From contig NZ_JACHIH010000038.1 in assembly GCF_014203125.1 (NCBI RefSeq), forward strand, positions 1 to 47,622: a stretch of 47,622 bases of DNA. Reading direction: 5' to 3'. Positions 30,663 through 39,002 of this stretch are shown here, one piece after another; within the stretch, counting starts at the first letter, position 1; every line of letters starts with the position of its first letter. Source of the stretch: Rhodopseudomonas rhenobacensis (GTDB lineage Bacteria; Pseudomonadota; Alphaproteobacteria; Rhizobiales; Xanthobacteraceae). The position numbers and the translations under genes are program-made. The notes beneath the pieces are model-generated. The model was not told the DNA's origin. It saw nothing but the letters and a program-made list of their open reading frames with translations, and searched no databases.

Positions 30663-31520
30663 ATGGCTCGCATCGCCTATGTCAACGGCCACTATCAGGA
30701 TTTGCGTGACGCCAGCGTCAATATCGAGGATCGCGGCTATCAGTTCGCCGACGGCGTCTACGAGGTCTGCGAGATCCGCGACGGGAAGATCGTCGACTTT
30801 GCCCGGCACATGGCGCGGCTGCAGCGCTCGCTCGGCGAATTGCGGATCGCGATGCCGATGCCGCTGTCGGCGCTGCTGATCGTGCTGCGCGAAGTGGTGC
30901 GGCGCAACCGCGTCGGCTACGGCATCGTCTATCTGCAGGTCACCCGCGGCGTGGCGCGGCGCGACCACGGCTTTCCGCCGGCTGGCGTGAAGCCGAGCCT
31001 CGTCGTCACCGCACGGCCGCTGAGCTTTGCCAAGAACCAGGACACCGCGGCGCACGGCATCAAGGTCATCACCCATCCGGAAAACCGCTGGCCGCGGGTC
31101 GACATCAAGTCGGTGGCGCTGCTGCCGAACGTGCTGGCCAAACAGGCGGCGCGCGAGCAGGGCGCCTACGAGGCGTGGTACGTCGATGCCGACGGCTATG
31201 TCACCGAGGGGGCATCCAGCAACGCCTGGATCGTCACCACGGAGGGCCGGGTGGTGACCCGCTCGGCCGCAACCGGCATCTTGGCCGGGATCACCCGCGC
31301 GGTGCTGATCGAGGCGCTGGCGGCGTTGCAGCTGCGATTCGAGGAGCGGCCGTTCACCCCGCAGGAGGCGCATGACGCCGCCGAGGCCTTCGTCACCGCG
31401 TCCAGCCAGATCGTGATGCCGGTGGTGGCGATCGACGGACAACCTGTGGGCGACGGTAAGCCTGGTAAAACTACGAGGCGACTCCGAGAGGAATTCCACC
31501 GCTTTTCAAGTTTTTCGTGA
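30663..31520 (+). CDS. dat: D-amino-acid (D-alanine) transaminase
   Basis: 285-aa fold-type IV PLP enzyme, which moves amino groups between D-amino acids and 2-oxo acids and can supply D-glutamate or D-alanine for peptidoglycan. The PLP Lys is K149 in DIKSVALLPNVLAKQ, matching D-alanine transaminase. The N-terminal YVNGHYQDLRDASVNIEDRG and the cofactor-phosphate segment VTEGASSNAWIV also fit. Length matches the family (about 280). A branched-chain aminotransferase or aminodeoxychorismate lyase role is less likely given the Lys context. It lies between ntrX and hfq, as in many Bradyrhizobium relatives. The ATG at 30663 follows GGAA. Confidence 0.88.
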   Translation: MARIAYVNGHYQDLRDASVNIEDRGYQFADGVYEVCEIRDGKIVDFARHMARLQRSLGELRIAMPMPLSALLIVLREVVRRNRVGYGIVYLQVTRGVARRDHGFPPAGVKPSLVVTARPLSFAKNQDTAAHGIKVITHPENRWPRVDIKSVALLPNVLAKQAAREQGAYEAWYVDADGYVTEGASSNAWIVTTEGRVVTRSAATGILAGITRAVLIEALAALQLRFEERPFTPQEAHDAAEAFVTASSQIVMPVVAIDGQPVGDGKPGKTTRRLREEFHRFSSFS

Positions 31521-31708
31521 ACTTTTTGTCGCGGGTCGCACCACCGCAGCGCGAACTGGCTTGCCTTCAAACGACCCGTGCCGTCTAATCATCTTGACAA
31601 CTGGCCGGAGGGGGATCTCAGGGCCAGGTGGCAACCGAGGCAATTCTCCCGGCAGGGAGCGGCGTCTGGTTTAAAAAAAGAAACAAAACGACACTCGGGA
31701 CAAAAAAA

Positions 31709-31957
31709 ATGGCGGCCGACCGCGCACAGAATCTACAGGACACATTTCTCAACCACGTACGGAAAACCAAGACGCCACTGACGATCTTTCTGGTCAATGG
31801 CGTAAAGCTGCAAGGCATTGTCACCTGGTTCGACAATTTCTGCCTGCTGCTGCGGCGGGACGGACATTCGCAGCTGGTCTACAAGCATGCGATCTCCACC
31901 ATCATGCCGGGCGCACCGATCCAACTGTTCGAAGGTGGCGAGGACGCCCCAGCTTGA
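31709..31957 (+). CDS. hfq: RNA chaperone Hfq
   Basis: 82-aa Sm-like hexameric RNA chaperone that pairs small RNAs with mRNAs. The Sm1 motif is visible as [20 protein letters not shown] and the Sm2 motif as [10 protein letters not shown], with the N-terminal [13 protein letters not shown] helix. Gln8 and the C-terminal YKH that line the proximal RNA site are present. The start is the ATG at 31709; in-frame starts upstream are not conserved Hfq sequence. The leader directly before the ATG is A-rich (31672-31708), and a TTGACA at 31594-31599 could be a -35 but lacks a convincing -10. hflX follows after 11 bases, a widely conserved pairing. Confidence 0.98.
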   Translation: MAADRAQNLQDTFLNHVRKTKTPLTIFLVNGVKLQGIVTWFDNFCLLLRRDGHSQLVYKHAISTIMPGAPIQLFEGGEDAPA

Positions 31958-31968
31958 GATTGATCTGA

Positions 31969-33354
31969 TTGGAACCCCGGAGCTTCGAAGGGGACGCTGA
32001 CCGGCCGCGGCCGTCAGACCACCAGCCGACCGGACGAGCCATCGTCATCGGTCCGTATCTGCGTGCGCGTCGGGGTGACCCCGACCCGCAGGCGGAAATC
32101 CACGCCCAGCGCAGTTCACAGGCCCGGCTCGAGGAAGCCGCCGGCCTTGCGCTGGCGATCGACCTCACGGTGGCGGAAGCCATCCTGGCGCCGATCAGCC
32201 AGATCCGCCCGGCGACCTATCTCGGCAAAGGCAAGGTCGAGGAGATCTTAGGCTCCATCAAGGCCCACGAGGCCGACCTGGTGGTGATGGATTGCGCGCT
32301 GTCGCCGATCCAGCAGCGCAATCTGGAGAAGGCCTGGGGCGCCAAGGTGCTGGACCGCACCGGGCTGATCCTGGAGATCTTCGGCCGCCGCGCCAAGACC
32401 AAGGAAGGCGCGCTGCAGGTCGAGCTCGCGCATCTCAACTATCAACGCTCGCGGCTGGTGCGCTCCTGGACCCATCTGGAGCGGCAGCGCGGCGGCTTCG
32501 GCTTCATGGGCGGCCCCGGCGAAACCCAGATCGAGGCCGACCGCCGGCTGATCGGCGATCGCATCAGCAAGATCGAAAACGAGATCAAGAAGGTGCAGGG
32601 CACCCGCCGGCTGCATCGCGCCGGCCGGCAGCGCGTGCCGTACCGCGTGGTGGCGCTGGTCGGCTACACCAATGCCGGCAAGTCGACGCTGTTCAACCGC
32701 TTGACCCGCGCCGACGTGCAGGCCGCCGACATGCTGTTCGCCACGCTCGATCCGACGCTGCGCGCGCTGCATCTGCCGCACGGCGGCAAGGCGATGCTGT
32801 CCGACACCGTGGGCTTCATCTCCAACCTGCCGACGCAATTGGTGGCGGCGTTCCGCGCCACGCTGGAAGAAGTGCTGGAAGCCGATCTGATCCTGCACGT
32901 CCGCGACATCGCACATGAGGATGCTGACGCCCAGCAGGACGACGTCTCAGCCGTGCTGCGCCAGCTCGGCATCGATCCGGAAGCCGGCGGCGGCGGCCGC
33001 ATCATCGAGGTCTGGAACAAGATCGACCAGTTCGCCTCCGACGAACTCGACAACCTGCGCAACATCGCCGCGCGCCGCGATCCGGAGCATCCCTGCCTGT
33101 TGGTCTCCGCGGTGACCGGCGAGGGCGTCGACGCGCTGTTGCTGGCGATCGAGGATCGGCTGGCCGCCGCTCGGATCACGCTCGATCTTTCCATCGACGC
33201 CTCCGACGGCGCCGGCGTCAGCTGGCTGCATCGCAACACCGAGGTGCTGGAGAAAGAGCTGCAGGACGGCCGCTTCGCCATGACGGTGCGGGTCGATCCG
33301 ACCAAGCGCGACACCGTGATCAGCCGATTCGGTGCGGTGCTGCATCCGGAGTGA
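31969..33354 (+). CDS. hflX: Ribosome-associated GTPase HflX
   Basis: 461-aa GTPase that binds 50S subunits and 70S ribosomes and splits stalled ribosomes under stress. The HflX-specific N-terminal domain includes the glycine-rich segment RGGFGFMGGPGETQIEADRR. The G domain has P-loop GYTNAGKST at 232-240, switch region FATLDPTLR, DTVGFI and NKID. No ATG is available: an in-frame TGA lies directly upstream of the TTG at 31969, which encodes the first residue of MEPRSFEGD. It overlaps no other gene and shares an operon with hfq. Confidence 0.95.
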   Translation: MEPRSFEGDADRPRPSDHQPTGRAIVIGPYLRARRGDPDPQAEIHAQRSSQARLEEAAGLALAIDLTVAEAILAPISQIRPATYLGKGKVEEILGSIKAHEADLVVMDCALSPIQQRNLEKAWGAKVLDRTGLILEIFGRRAKTKEGALQVELAHLNYQRSRLVRSWTHLERQRGGFGFMGGPGETQIEADRRLIGDRISKIENEIKKVQGTRRLHRAGRQRVPYRVVALVGYTNAGKSTLFNRLTRADVQAADMLFATLDPTLRALHLPHGGKAMLSDTVGFISNLPTQLVAAFRATLEEVLEADLILHVRDIAHEDADAQQDDVSAVLRQLGIDPEAGGGGRIIEVWNKIDQFASDELDNLRNIAARRDPEHPCLLVSAVTGEGVDALLLAIEDRLAAARITLDLSIDASDGAGVSWLHRNTEVLEKELQDGRFAMTVRVDPTKRDTVISRFGAVLHPE

Positions 33355-33390
33355 AGGGCTGACACCCCAACGTCGGCTTTGAGGTCTTGT

Positions 33391-33437
33391 GTCCCGGGCG
33401 CGGCGCAGCGCGAAGCGCTGCTCCGCAGAACCGGGAC
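33391..33437. repeat. Short palindromic intergenic repeat
   Basis: GTCCCGG (33391-33397) pairs with CCGGGAC (33431-33437). Inside lies the hairpin CAGCGC-GAA-GCGCTG (33406-33420). It is 36 bases after the hflX stop and directly upstream of a larger repeat. No T-run follows. The block resembles a dispersed intergenic repeat rather than a simple terminator. Confidence 0.65.
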
Positions 33438-33522
33438 CATTCCAGAAACCGCGATTCGTGACGGCCCCGGATCTGCAGCGCACCAACAGGTACGCACACG
33501 CGCGTCGCCCCCCGCCGAAGCC

Positions 33523-33651
33523 GTCATTCCGGGGCGCGAGCAGCGAAGCTGCGCGCGAACCCGGAATCTTGCGACGGGTGCTGCGCCGTTTGCTGTGCTT
33601 GCGGCAAGATTCCGGGTTCGCTCGGCCTGCGGCCTCGCGCCCCGGAATGAC
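33523..33651. repeat. Palindromic intergenic repeat, copy 2 of GTCATTCCGGGGCGCGAG family
   Basis: Perfect 18-bp outer arms (33523-33540 with 33634-33651), identical to those of the copy at 20860. Perfect 18-bp inner arms GCGAACCCGGAATCTTGC (33555-33572) pair with 33604-33621. It lies between the tandem genes hflX and gyrA. Only the loop differs appreciably from copy 1, which suggests selection on, or recent spread of, the stems. Confidence 0.9.
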
Positions 33652-33731
33652 CCTTTGGGCGGGGCGTGGCTGCGCCGTAAGTAATTGGAAAAACGAACGG
33701 AAAAACCCTCGGCCGGAACCGTTTAAGGGTG

Positions 33732-33767
33732 GTTCGGCAGCCGTCGATCGGCTATAAATTGCCGAAC
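33732..33767 (+). promoter_or_regulatory. Probable gyrA promoter within an inverted repeat
   Basis: TATAAA (33753-33758) is a good -10 element about 32 bases before the gyrA start; the -35 region (around 33730-33735) is poor. The -10 lies inside an inverted repeat GTTCGGCA (33732-33739) with TGCCGAAC (33760-33767), which also contains AGCCG/CGGCT (39-43 with 49-53 of the 337xx block). The arrangement could make opening of the -10 sensitive to supercoiling, which is inference. Confidence 0.45.
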
Positions 33768-33789
33768 AGATTCTGACCGGAAATCACCT

Positions 33790-36564
33790 TTGGCCGACAC
33801 CGACGACAACAAACCTGGGGAGCCGCCGGCGCCCTCGGATATCCGCCCCGTTTCAATTCTCGACGAGATGAAACGCAGCTACCTCGATTACGCGATGAGC
33901 GTGATCGTGGCCCGCGCGCTGCCGGACGCACGCGACGGCTTGAAGCCGGTGCACCGGCGGATTCTCTACGCGATGTACGAGAACGGCTTCGAGTGGAACA
34001 AGCCGTATCGCAAGTCGGCGCGCACCGTCGGCGACGTCATCGGTAAGTATCACCCGCATGGCGACCAGTCGGTCTATGACGCCATGGTCCGCATGGCGCA
34101 GGACTTCTCGATGCGCGTGCCGCTGATCGACGGCCAGGGCAATTTCGGCTCGGTCGACGGCGATGCCGCGGCCGCGATGCGGTACACCGAATCCCGCCTG
34201 ACCAAGATCGCGCAGCTGTTGCTCGACGATCTCGACAAGGACACCGTCGACTATCAGGACAACTACGACGGCTCGTTCCGCGAGCCCCGCGTGCTGCCGG
34301 CGAAATTCCCCAATCTCTTGGTCAACGGCGCCGGCGGCATCGCCGTCGGCATGGCCACCAACATCCCGCCGCACAATCTCGGCGAGGTGATCGACGCCTG
34401 CGTGGCCCTGATCGACGATCCCGTGCTCAGCATCGATGATCTGACCAAGATCGTGCCGGGACCGGATTTCCCGACCGGCGGCATCATCCTCGGCCGCGCC
34501 GGGGTGAAACTCGCCTATCACACCGGCCGCGGCTCGATCGTGATGCGCGGCAAGGTCGCGATCGAGCCGACCCGCAAGGACCGCGAAGCGATCATCATCT
34601 CGGAAATTCCCTACCAGGTGAACAAGGCCACCATGGTGGAGCGGATCGCCGAACTGGTGCGCGAGAAGAAGATCGAGGGCATCTCCGATCTGCGCGACGA
34701 ATCCGACCGCGACGGTTTTCGCGTCGTGATCGAACTGCGGCGCGATGCGGTGCCGGACGTGGTGCTGAATCAGCTGTATCGCTTCACCCCGCTGCAGACC
34801 AATTTCGGCGCCAACATGGTGGCGCTCGACGCCGGCCGTCCGCAGTTGATGAACCTGAAGGATCTGCTGCGGCTGTTCGTGGCGTTCCGCGAGCAGGTGG
34901 TCACCCGCCGCACCAAATTCCTGCTCAACAAGGCGCGCGACCGCGCCCATATCCTGGTCGGCCTCGCCATCGCGGTGGCCAACATCGACGAGATCATTCG
35001 GGTCATCCGCACCTCGCCCGATCCCGCCACCGCGCGCGACACCTTGATGGCGCGCGACTGGGAGGCCAAGGACGTCGCCGCGATGATCACGCTGATCGAC
35101 GATCCGCGGCATCGGCTCAACGCCGACGGCACCGCGCGGCTGTCGTTCGAACAGGCCAAGGCGATCCTCGACCTGCGGCTGGCGCGCCTGACCGCGTTGG
35201 GCCGCGAGGAAATTTCCGAGGAACTTGATAAGCTGGCGATCGAGATCGCCGATTACTTGGAAATTCTGCGCTCGCGCGCGCGCGTCCAGACCATCATCAA
35301 AGAAGAACTCGCGGCGGTGAAGGCGGAGTTCGCCACCCCGCGCAAGACCACCATCATCGAGCAGGAAGGCGAGGTCGAAGACGAAGACCTGATCCAGCGC
35401 GAGGACATGGTGGTGACGGTGTCGCACGCCGGCTACGTCAAGCGGGTGCCGCTGTCGACCTATCGGGCGCAGCGCCGCGGCGGCAAGGGCCGCTCCGGCA
35501 TGGCGACCCGCGAGGAAGACTTTGTCAGCCGGCTGTTCGTGGCGTCCACGCACACGCCGGTGCTGTTCTTCTCGTCGCGCGGCCAGGTCTACAAGGAAAA
35601 GGTCTGGCGGCTGCCGATCGCGCCGCCGAACGGCCGCGGCAAGGCCTTGATCAACATCCTGCCGCTGGAGCAGGGCGAGCGCATCACCACCATCATGCCG
35701 CTGCCGGAGGATGAATCCTCCTGGGCCGAGCTCGACGTGATGTTCGCCACCACCCGCGGCACCGTTCGCCGCAACAAGCTGTCCGACTTCGTCGACGTGC
35801 GCCGCTCCGGCATCATCGCGATGAAGCTCGACGAGGGCGAGGCGATCGTTGACGTGCAGATCTGCACCGACCGCGACGACGTGCTGCTGACCGCCGCCGG
35901 CGGCCAGTGCATCCGTTTCCCGGTGACTGACGTCCGCGTGTTCCAGAGCCGCGCCTCGATGGGCGTCCGGGGCATGGCGCTGGCCAATGGCGACCAGGTG
36001 ATTTCGCTGACCATCCTGCGGCATTTCGAGGCCAACCCGGCCGAGCGCACCACCTATCTGAAGCAATCCGGCGCGTTCCGCCGCGCCGCCACCGGCGAAG
36101 AGGTCGAGGCGGTCGAGGCGGTGGAAGTTGCCGAGACCGAGGCGGAGGAGGTCGACGCGATCGCCGCGCTCTCTTCGGAGCGCTACGCCGAAATGTCGGC
36201 CAACGAGCAGTTTGTGCTGACGCTGAGCGAGAACGGCTTCGGCAAGCGCACCTCGTCGTTCGAGTACCGCACCACCGGCCGCGGCGGCAAAGGCATCGTC
36301 GCGATGGCGGTGAACCCGCGCAACGGCAAGCTGGTGGCTTCCTTCCCGGTGGAGGAGGAAGATCAGATCATGCTGGTGACCGACAAGGGGCAACTGATCC
36401 GCTGCCCGGTCGGCGGCATCCGCATCGTCGGCCGCTCCACCCAGGGCGTCACGGTGTTCAATACCGCCGAGGACGAGCACGTGGTCTCGGTCGAACGGAT
36501 CGGCGAGGACACCGAGAACGGCAACGGCAACGGGCATGAGAACGGGGCTGAGGGCGAAGGCTGA
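33790..36564 (+). CDS. gyrA: DNA gyrase subunit A
   Basis: 924-aa cleavage subunit of gyrase, which introduces negative supercoils. The catalytic Tyr is Y132 in [11 protein letters not shown]. The quinolone region is [18 protein letters not shown], with Gln93 at the place of E. coli Ser83 and Asp97 matching Asp87. The GyrA box needed for DNA wrapping is QRRGGKG in the C-terminal beta-pinwheel. A Glu/Val/Ala-rich acidic insert at 770-792 interrupts the C-terminal domain, and an acidic/Asn-Gly tail ends the protein. The start is TTG at 33790 encoding [11 protein letters not shown]; no nearby in-frame ATG gives a full N-terminus. GGA lies about 8 bases upstream. Confidence 0.97.
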   Translation: MADTDDNKPGEPPAPSDIRPVSILDEMKRSYLDYAMSVIVARALPDARDGLKPVHRRILYAMYENGFEWNKPYRKSARTVGDVIGKYHPHGDQSVYDAMVRMAQDFSMRVPLIDGQGNFGSVDGDAAAAMRYTESRLTKIAQLLLDDLDKDTVDYQDNYDGSFREPRVLPAKFPNLLVNGAGGIAVGMATNIPPHNLGEVIDACVALIDDPVLSIDDLTKIVPGPDFPTGGIILGRAGVKLAYHTGRGSIVMRGKVAIEPTRKDREAIIISEIPYQVNKATMVERIAELVREKKIEGISDLRDESDRDGFRVVIELRRDAVPDVVLNQLYRFTPLQTNFGANMVALDAGRPQLMNLKDLLRLFVAFREQVVTRRTKFLLNKARDRAHILVGLAIAVANIDEIIRVIRTSPDPATARDTLMARDWEAKDVAAMITLIDDPRHRLNADGTARLSFEQAKAILDLRLARLTALGREEISEELDKLAIEIADYLEILRSRARVQTIIKEELAAVKAEFATPRKTTIIEQEGEVEDEDLIQREDMVVTVSHAGYVKRVPLSTYRAQRRGGKGRSGMATREEDFVSRLFVASTHTPVLFFSSRGQVYKEKVWRLPIAPPNGRGKALINILPLEQGERITTIMPLPEDESSWAELDVMFATTRGTVRRNKLSDFVDVRRSGIIAMKLDEGEAIVDVQICTDRDDVLLTAAGGQCIRFPVTDVRVFQSRASMGVRGMALANGDQVISLTILRHFEANPAERTTYLKQSGAFRRAATGEEVEAVEAVEVAETEAEEVDAIAALSSERYAEMSANEQFVLTLSENGFGKRTSSFEYRTTGRGGKGIVAMAVNPRNGKLVASFPVEEEDQIMLVTDKGQLIRCPVGGIRIVGRSTQGVTVFNTAEDEHVVSVERIGEDTENGNGNGHENGAEGEG

Positions 36565-36576
36565 GCCGCCCCGAAT

Positions 36577-36610
36577 CGAAAAGGCCCCCGGCGGGCACTC
36601 CGGGGGCCTT
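36577..36610 (-). terminator. Terminator shared by gyrA and the convergent small gene
   Basis: Stem AAGGCCCCCG/CGGGGGCCTT (36581-36590 with 36601-36610) around GCGGGCACTC. On the minus strand the stem runs into TTTTC, so it fits a terminator for the leftward gene ending at 36657. It is 16 bases after the gyrA stop and could also halt gyrA transcription, without a T-run in that direction. Confidence 0.75.
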
Positions 36611-36656
36611 CGAAGAGCGCTACTTGGAGGAAGCGCTTTGGTAAACTCGAATTCGG

Positions 36657-36914
36657 TCAGCGGCGCTCGGTGGTCACCAGGCGGGCTTCGTGGATGGTCA
36701 GCGTCTTGGCGCCGGCGGTGCGCAGGCAGGAGGCTTCGAAATTCGGCCAGGCCTGCTGCGAGCAATCCCGGCCCACCGGGCGGACGTCGAGCCGGTCGCT
36801 CTTGGCGAGCGCCTGCGGCACGCTGGCTTCGACCTGCGGCGCAAAGCCCGGCAGAATGGTCAGGGCGGCTGCAACGAAAGCGGCGACGGCGATTGCTGAA
36901 AGAGCCTTGATCAT
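36657..36914 (-). CDS. Small secreted protein with two cysteines, 85 aa
   Basis: 85-aa protein with a Sec signal peptide (MIKALSAIAVAAFVAAALT, then ILPGFAPQVEA). The mature part contains GRDCSQQAWPNFEASCLR, two Cys likely to form a disulfide, followed by LTIHEARLVTTERR. Function unknown; proteins with this Cys-Ser-Gln-Gln-Ala-Trp-Pro motif are frequent in Bradyrhizobium relatives. AGGGAA lies seven bases before the ATG. It is convergent with gyrA and has its own terminator. Confidence 0.75.
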   Translation of the reverse strand: MIKALSAIAVAAFVAAALTILPGFAPQVEASVPQALAKSDRLDVRPVGRDCSQQAWPNFEASCLRTAGAKTLTIHEARLVTTERR

Positions 36915-37237
36915 GACGATTCCCTGTCGAATGGACCTTTGCGGTCCGGTTAGTTTGTCGCGTCCCTATGCTGGTGGTTTACCCAGCTCCGGTTTCTGGA
37001 CGTTGTCGTCCGCCCGGTATTAAGGCTTCATCGCAGCGCCGATTGTTTCATCGCATCGGCGTTACGAAACATTGCGAGAAAAGCTGCAATGTTTTCAGAG
37101 TTTTGCTTGTTGCACCCAGATGACGCGCGAGCCCCCATTTGGTTCAAGGGTCAATCGAAAATAAACCTTGACGCCCGCGCCAGGTGCCGTGGAACGGATC
37201 GGCTTGCGACGCTGCGGCGGGCAGGCTAGGAGGGGGG
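36915..37237. promoter_or_regulatory. Divergent intergenic region upstream of coaD with repeats and hairpins
   Basis: No gene seen in 323 bases. It contains a direct repeat TTCATCGCA at 37027-37035 and 37047-37055, exactly 20 bases apart; an inverted repeat GCCGAT/ATCGGC (37038-37060); and an AT-rich 9-bp hairpin AAACATTGC/GCAATGTTT (37067-37094) followed by TTTTC-type sequence. A small palindrome GGACC-TTTGC-GGTCC (36933-36947) lies in the leader of the leftward small gene. These are operator-like or could bound a small RNA; no function is shown. Confidence 0.35.
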
Positions 37238-37735
37238 ATGCCCCGTATTGCTCTGTATCCAGGCTCTTTCGACCCCGTCACCAACGGCCATCTCGACGTG
37301 GTCCGGCAGGCGGTGCGGCTGTGCGACCGGCTGATCGTGGCGATCGGGGTGCATCCGGGCAAGAAGCCGTTGTTTTCCACCCAGGAGCGGCTGGAGATGG
37401 TGGAGGCGGTGTTCGCGCCGCTGGCGGCCACCGTGCATTGCGCGTTCGACTGCACCACCTATGATAACCTCACCGTCACCGCGGCGCAGCGGGTGGGGGC
37501 GACCATCCTGATCCGCGGCCTGCGTGACGGCACCGACCTCGACTACGAGATGCAGATCGCCGGCATGAACGAGACCATGGCGCCCGAGCTGCATACCGTC
37601 TTCATCCCGGCAGGCGTCAGCGTCCGCCCGATCACCGCCACACTGGTGCGGCAGATCGCTCAGATGGGCGGCGATGTGTCGGCCTTCGTGCCGCCGCAGG
37701 TCGCCCACAGCCTGAAGACCAAGTTCGCCGGCTGA
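37238..37735 (+). CDS. coaD: Phosphopantetheine adenylyltransferase
   Basis: 165-aa enzyme that makes dephospho-CoA from 4'-phosphopantetheine and ATP, the fourth of five steps to coenzyme A. The nucleotidyltransferase motif is [36 protein letters not shown] is the segment that binds phosphopantetheine and ATP, and [14 protein letters not shown] replaces the usual Ser-Ser-Thr signature region. The start is the ATG at 37238, immediately preceded by AGGAGGGGGG; an upstream in-frame start would add 18 non-conserved residues. The cyclophilin gene follows after 29 bases. Confidence 0.97.
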   Translation: MPRIALYPGSFDPVTNGHLDVVRQAVRLCDRLIVAIGVHPGKKPLFSTQERLEMVEAVFAPLAATVHCAFDCTTYDNLTVTAAQRVGATILIRGLRDGTDLDYEMQIAGMNETMAPELHTVFIPAGVSVRPITATLVRQIAQMGGDVSAFVPPQVAHSLKTKFAG

Positions 37736-37764
37736 CCGGCTTTTCTCACTGATCCGGAGTTATC

Positions 37765-38328
37765 ATGATCCGAATTCTAGGCCTCATCGCCGCGTTATTG
37801 TGTGCGGCTCCCGCCATCGCCCAGCCGTTGCCGGCCAATCTCGACAAGGCCAATGCGATCGTGATCGACTCGACCAAGGGTCGCATCGTGATCAAGCTGC
37901 GCACGGACCTGGCGCCGCAGCACGCCGAGCGCATCAAGCAGCTGACCCGCGAAGGCTTCTACAACAACGTGCCGTTCCACCGGGTGATGGACGGCTTCAT
38001 GGCGCAGACCGGCGACGGCCAGAACTTCAACGGCACCGGCGGCTCGAAATATCCCAACCTGAAGCAGGAATTCTCCCAGGTGCCGTTCAAGCGCGGCATC
38101 GTCGGCATGGCGCGGCGCGGCGACAGCGTCGACACCGCCAACTCGCAGTTCTTCATCATGTTCGCCGACGGCTCCGGCCTCAACGGCCAGTACACCGTGA
38201 TCGGCGACGTGGTGTCCGGCATGGACGTGGTCGACAAGTTGAAGAAGGCGCCTCCCGGCTCCGCCGGCGGCGCGGTCACCGACCCTGACAAGATGGTCAA
38301 GGTCCAGGTCGCCTCCGACATCAAGTAA
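37765..38328 (+). CDS. ppiA: Periplasmic peptidyl-prolyl cis-trans isomerase (cyclophilin)
   Basis: 187-aa cyclophilin that speeds proline isomerisation during folding. A signal peptide is clear (MIRILGLIAALLCAAPAIA before QPLP), so it acts in the periplasm. Core motifs are FYNNVPFHRVMDGFMAQTGD with the catalytic Arg, SQFFIMFAD and LNGQYTVIGDVVSGMDVVD. An internal KKAPPGSAGGAVTDPDKM stretch near the C-terminus extends the core slightly. It is the first of two tandem cyclophilins; the second, 32 bases downstream, lacks a signal peptide. Confidence 0.93.
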   Translation: MIRILGLIAALLCAAPAIAQPLPANLDKANAIVIDSTKGRIVIKLRTDLAPQHAERIKQLTREGFYNNVPFHRVMDGFMAQTGDGQNFNGTGGSKYPNLKQEFSQVPFKRGIVGMARRGDSVDTANSQFFIMFADGSGLNGQYTVIGDVVSGMDVVDKLKKAPPGSAGGAVTDPDKMVKVQVASDIK

Positions 38329-38360
38329 TCACCGAACATCCATCGAACAGGAATTCCAAC

Positions 38361-38831
38361 ATGGCCGTTACCGAAAACACCCTGATCCTCGACACCACCC
38401 AGGGCCCCGTCACCATCGAGATGCGCCCGGATCTGGCGCCGAACCACGTCGCCCGCATCAAGGAGCTGGTCCGCGAAGGCTTCTACGACGGCATCGTGTT
38501 CCACCGCGTCATCGAAGGCTTCATGGCGCAGACCGGCTGTCCGCAGGGCACCGGCACCGGCGGCTCGGGCAAGAAGCTGAAGGCCGAATTCAACAAGGAG
38601 CCGCACGTCCGCGGCACCACCTCGATGGCGCGCGCGGCGAGCCCGGATTCCGGCGACAGCCAGTTCTTCATCTGCTTCGATGACGCTTCGTTCCTCAACA
38701 ACCAGTACACGGTGTGGGGCAAGGTCGTGGAAGGCATGGAGAACGTCGACAAGATCAAGCGCGGCGAGCCGGTGCAGAACCCCGACAAGATCGTCAAGGC
38801 CCGCATGGCCGCCGACGACGCAGCCGAATAA
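38361..38831 (+). CDS. ppiB: Cytoplasmic peptidyl-prolyl cis-trans isomerase (cyclophilin)
   Basis: 156-aa cyclophilin without a signal peptide, so cytoplasmic. Motifs are FYDGIVFHRVIEGFMAQTGC with the catalytic Arg, SQFFICFDDASFLNNQYTVW and GKVVEGMENVDKIK. The protein is about 50 percent identical by eye to its upstream neighbour, so the pair probably arose by duplication, one copy gaining or losing the export signal. It lies upstream of the composite repeat and queA. Confidence 0.93.
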   Translation: MAVTENTLILDTTQGPVTIEMRPDLAPNHVARIKELVREGFYDGIVFHRVIEGFMAQTGCPQGTGTGGSGKKLKAEFNKEPHVRGTTSMARAASPDSGDSQFFICFDDASFLNNQYTVWGKVVEGMENVDKIKRGEPVQNPDKIVKARMAADDAAE

Positions 38832-38848
38832 CGATCAGCGCCTCTTCA

Positions 38849-38981
38849 CCTCTCCCCGCGTGCGGGGAGAGGTCGACCCGGCGGAGCGTGAGCGAAGCCG
38901 GGTCGGGTGAGGGGGCGTTGCGATAGGTCGCAGCTCATCAACCCCCTCACCCCACCCCTCTCCCCGCAAGCGGGGAGAGGG
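38849..38981. repeat. Composite palindromic repeat between ppiB and queA
   Basis: Four inverted-repeat units can be read: CCTCTCCCCGC/GCGGGGAGAGG (38849-38872); CGACCCGGC/GCCGGGTCG (38874-38905); GGTGAGGGGG (38906-38915) with CCCCCTCACC (38942-38951); and CCCTCTCCCCGC/GCGGGGAGAGGG (38956-38981). The first and last are the same unit that precedes the RND operon at 190-213. The block starts 17 bases after the ppiB stop and ends 21 bases before the queA ATG. Confidence 0.85.
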
Positions 38982-39002
38982 AGCATTCAGTGCCAGCCTC
39001 TC

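Noticed and set aside
31594-31622. TTGACA as a -35 box for hfq
   Set aside because: No acceptable -10 hexamer lies 15-18 bases downstream; mentioned in the hfq entry but not called as a promoter.
31628-31708. N-terminal extension of Hfq from an upstream in-frame start
   Set aside because: The added residues are not part of known Hfq proteins and the A-rich leader lies inside the extension.
33379-33757. Two small open frames between hflX and gyrA
   Set aside because: They run through palindromic repeats, with no ribosome binding site or recognisable protein features.
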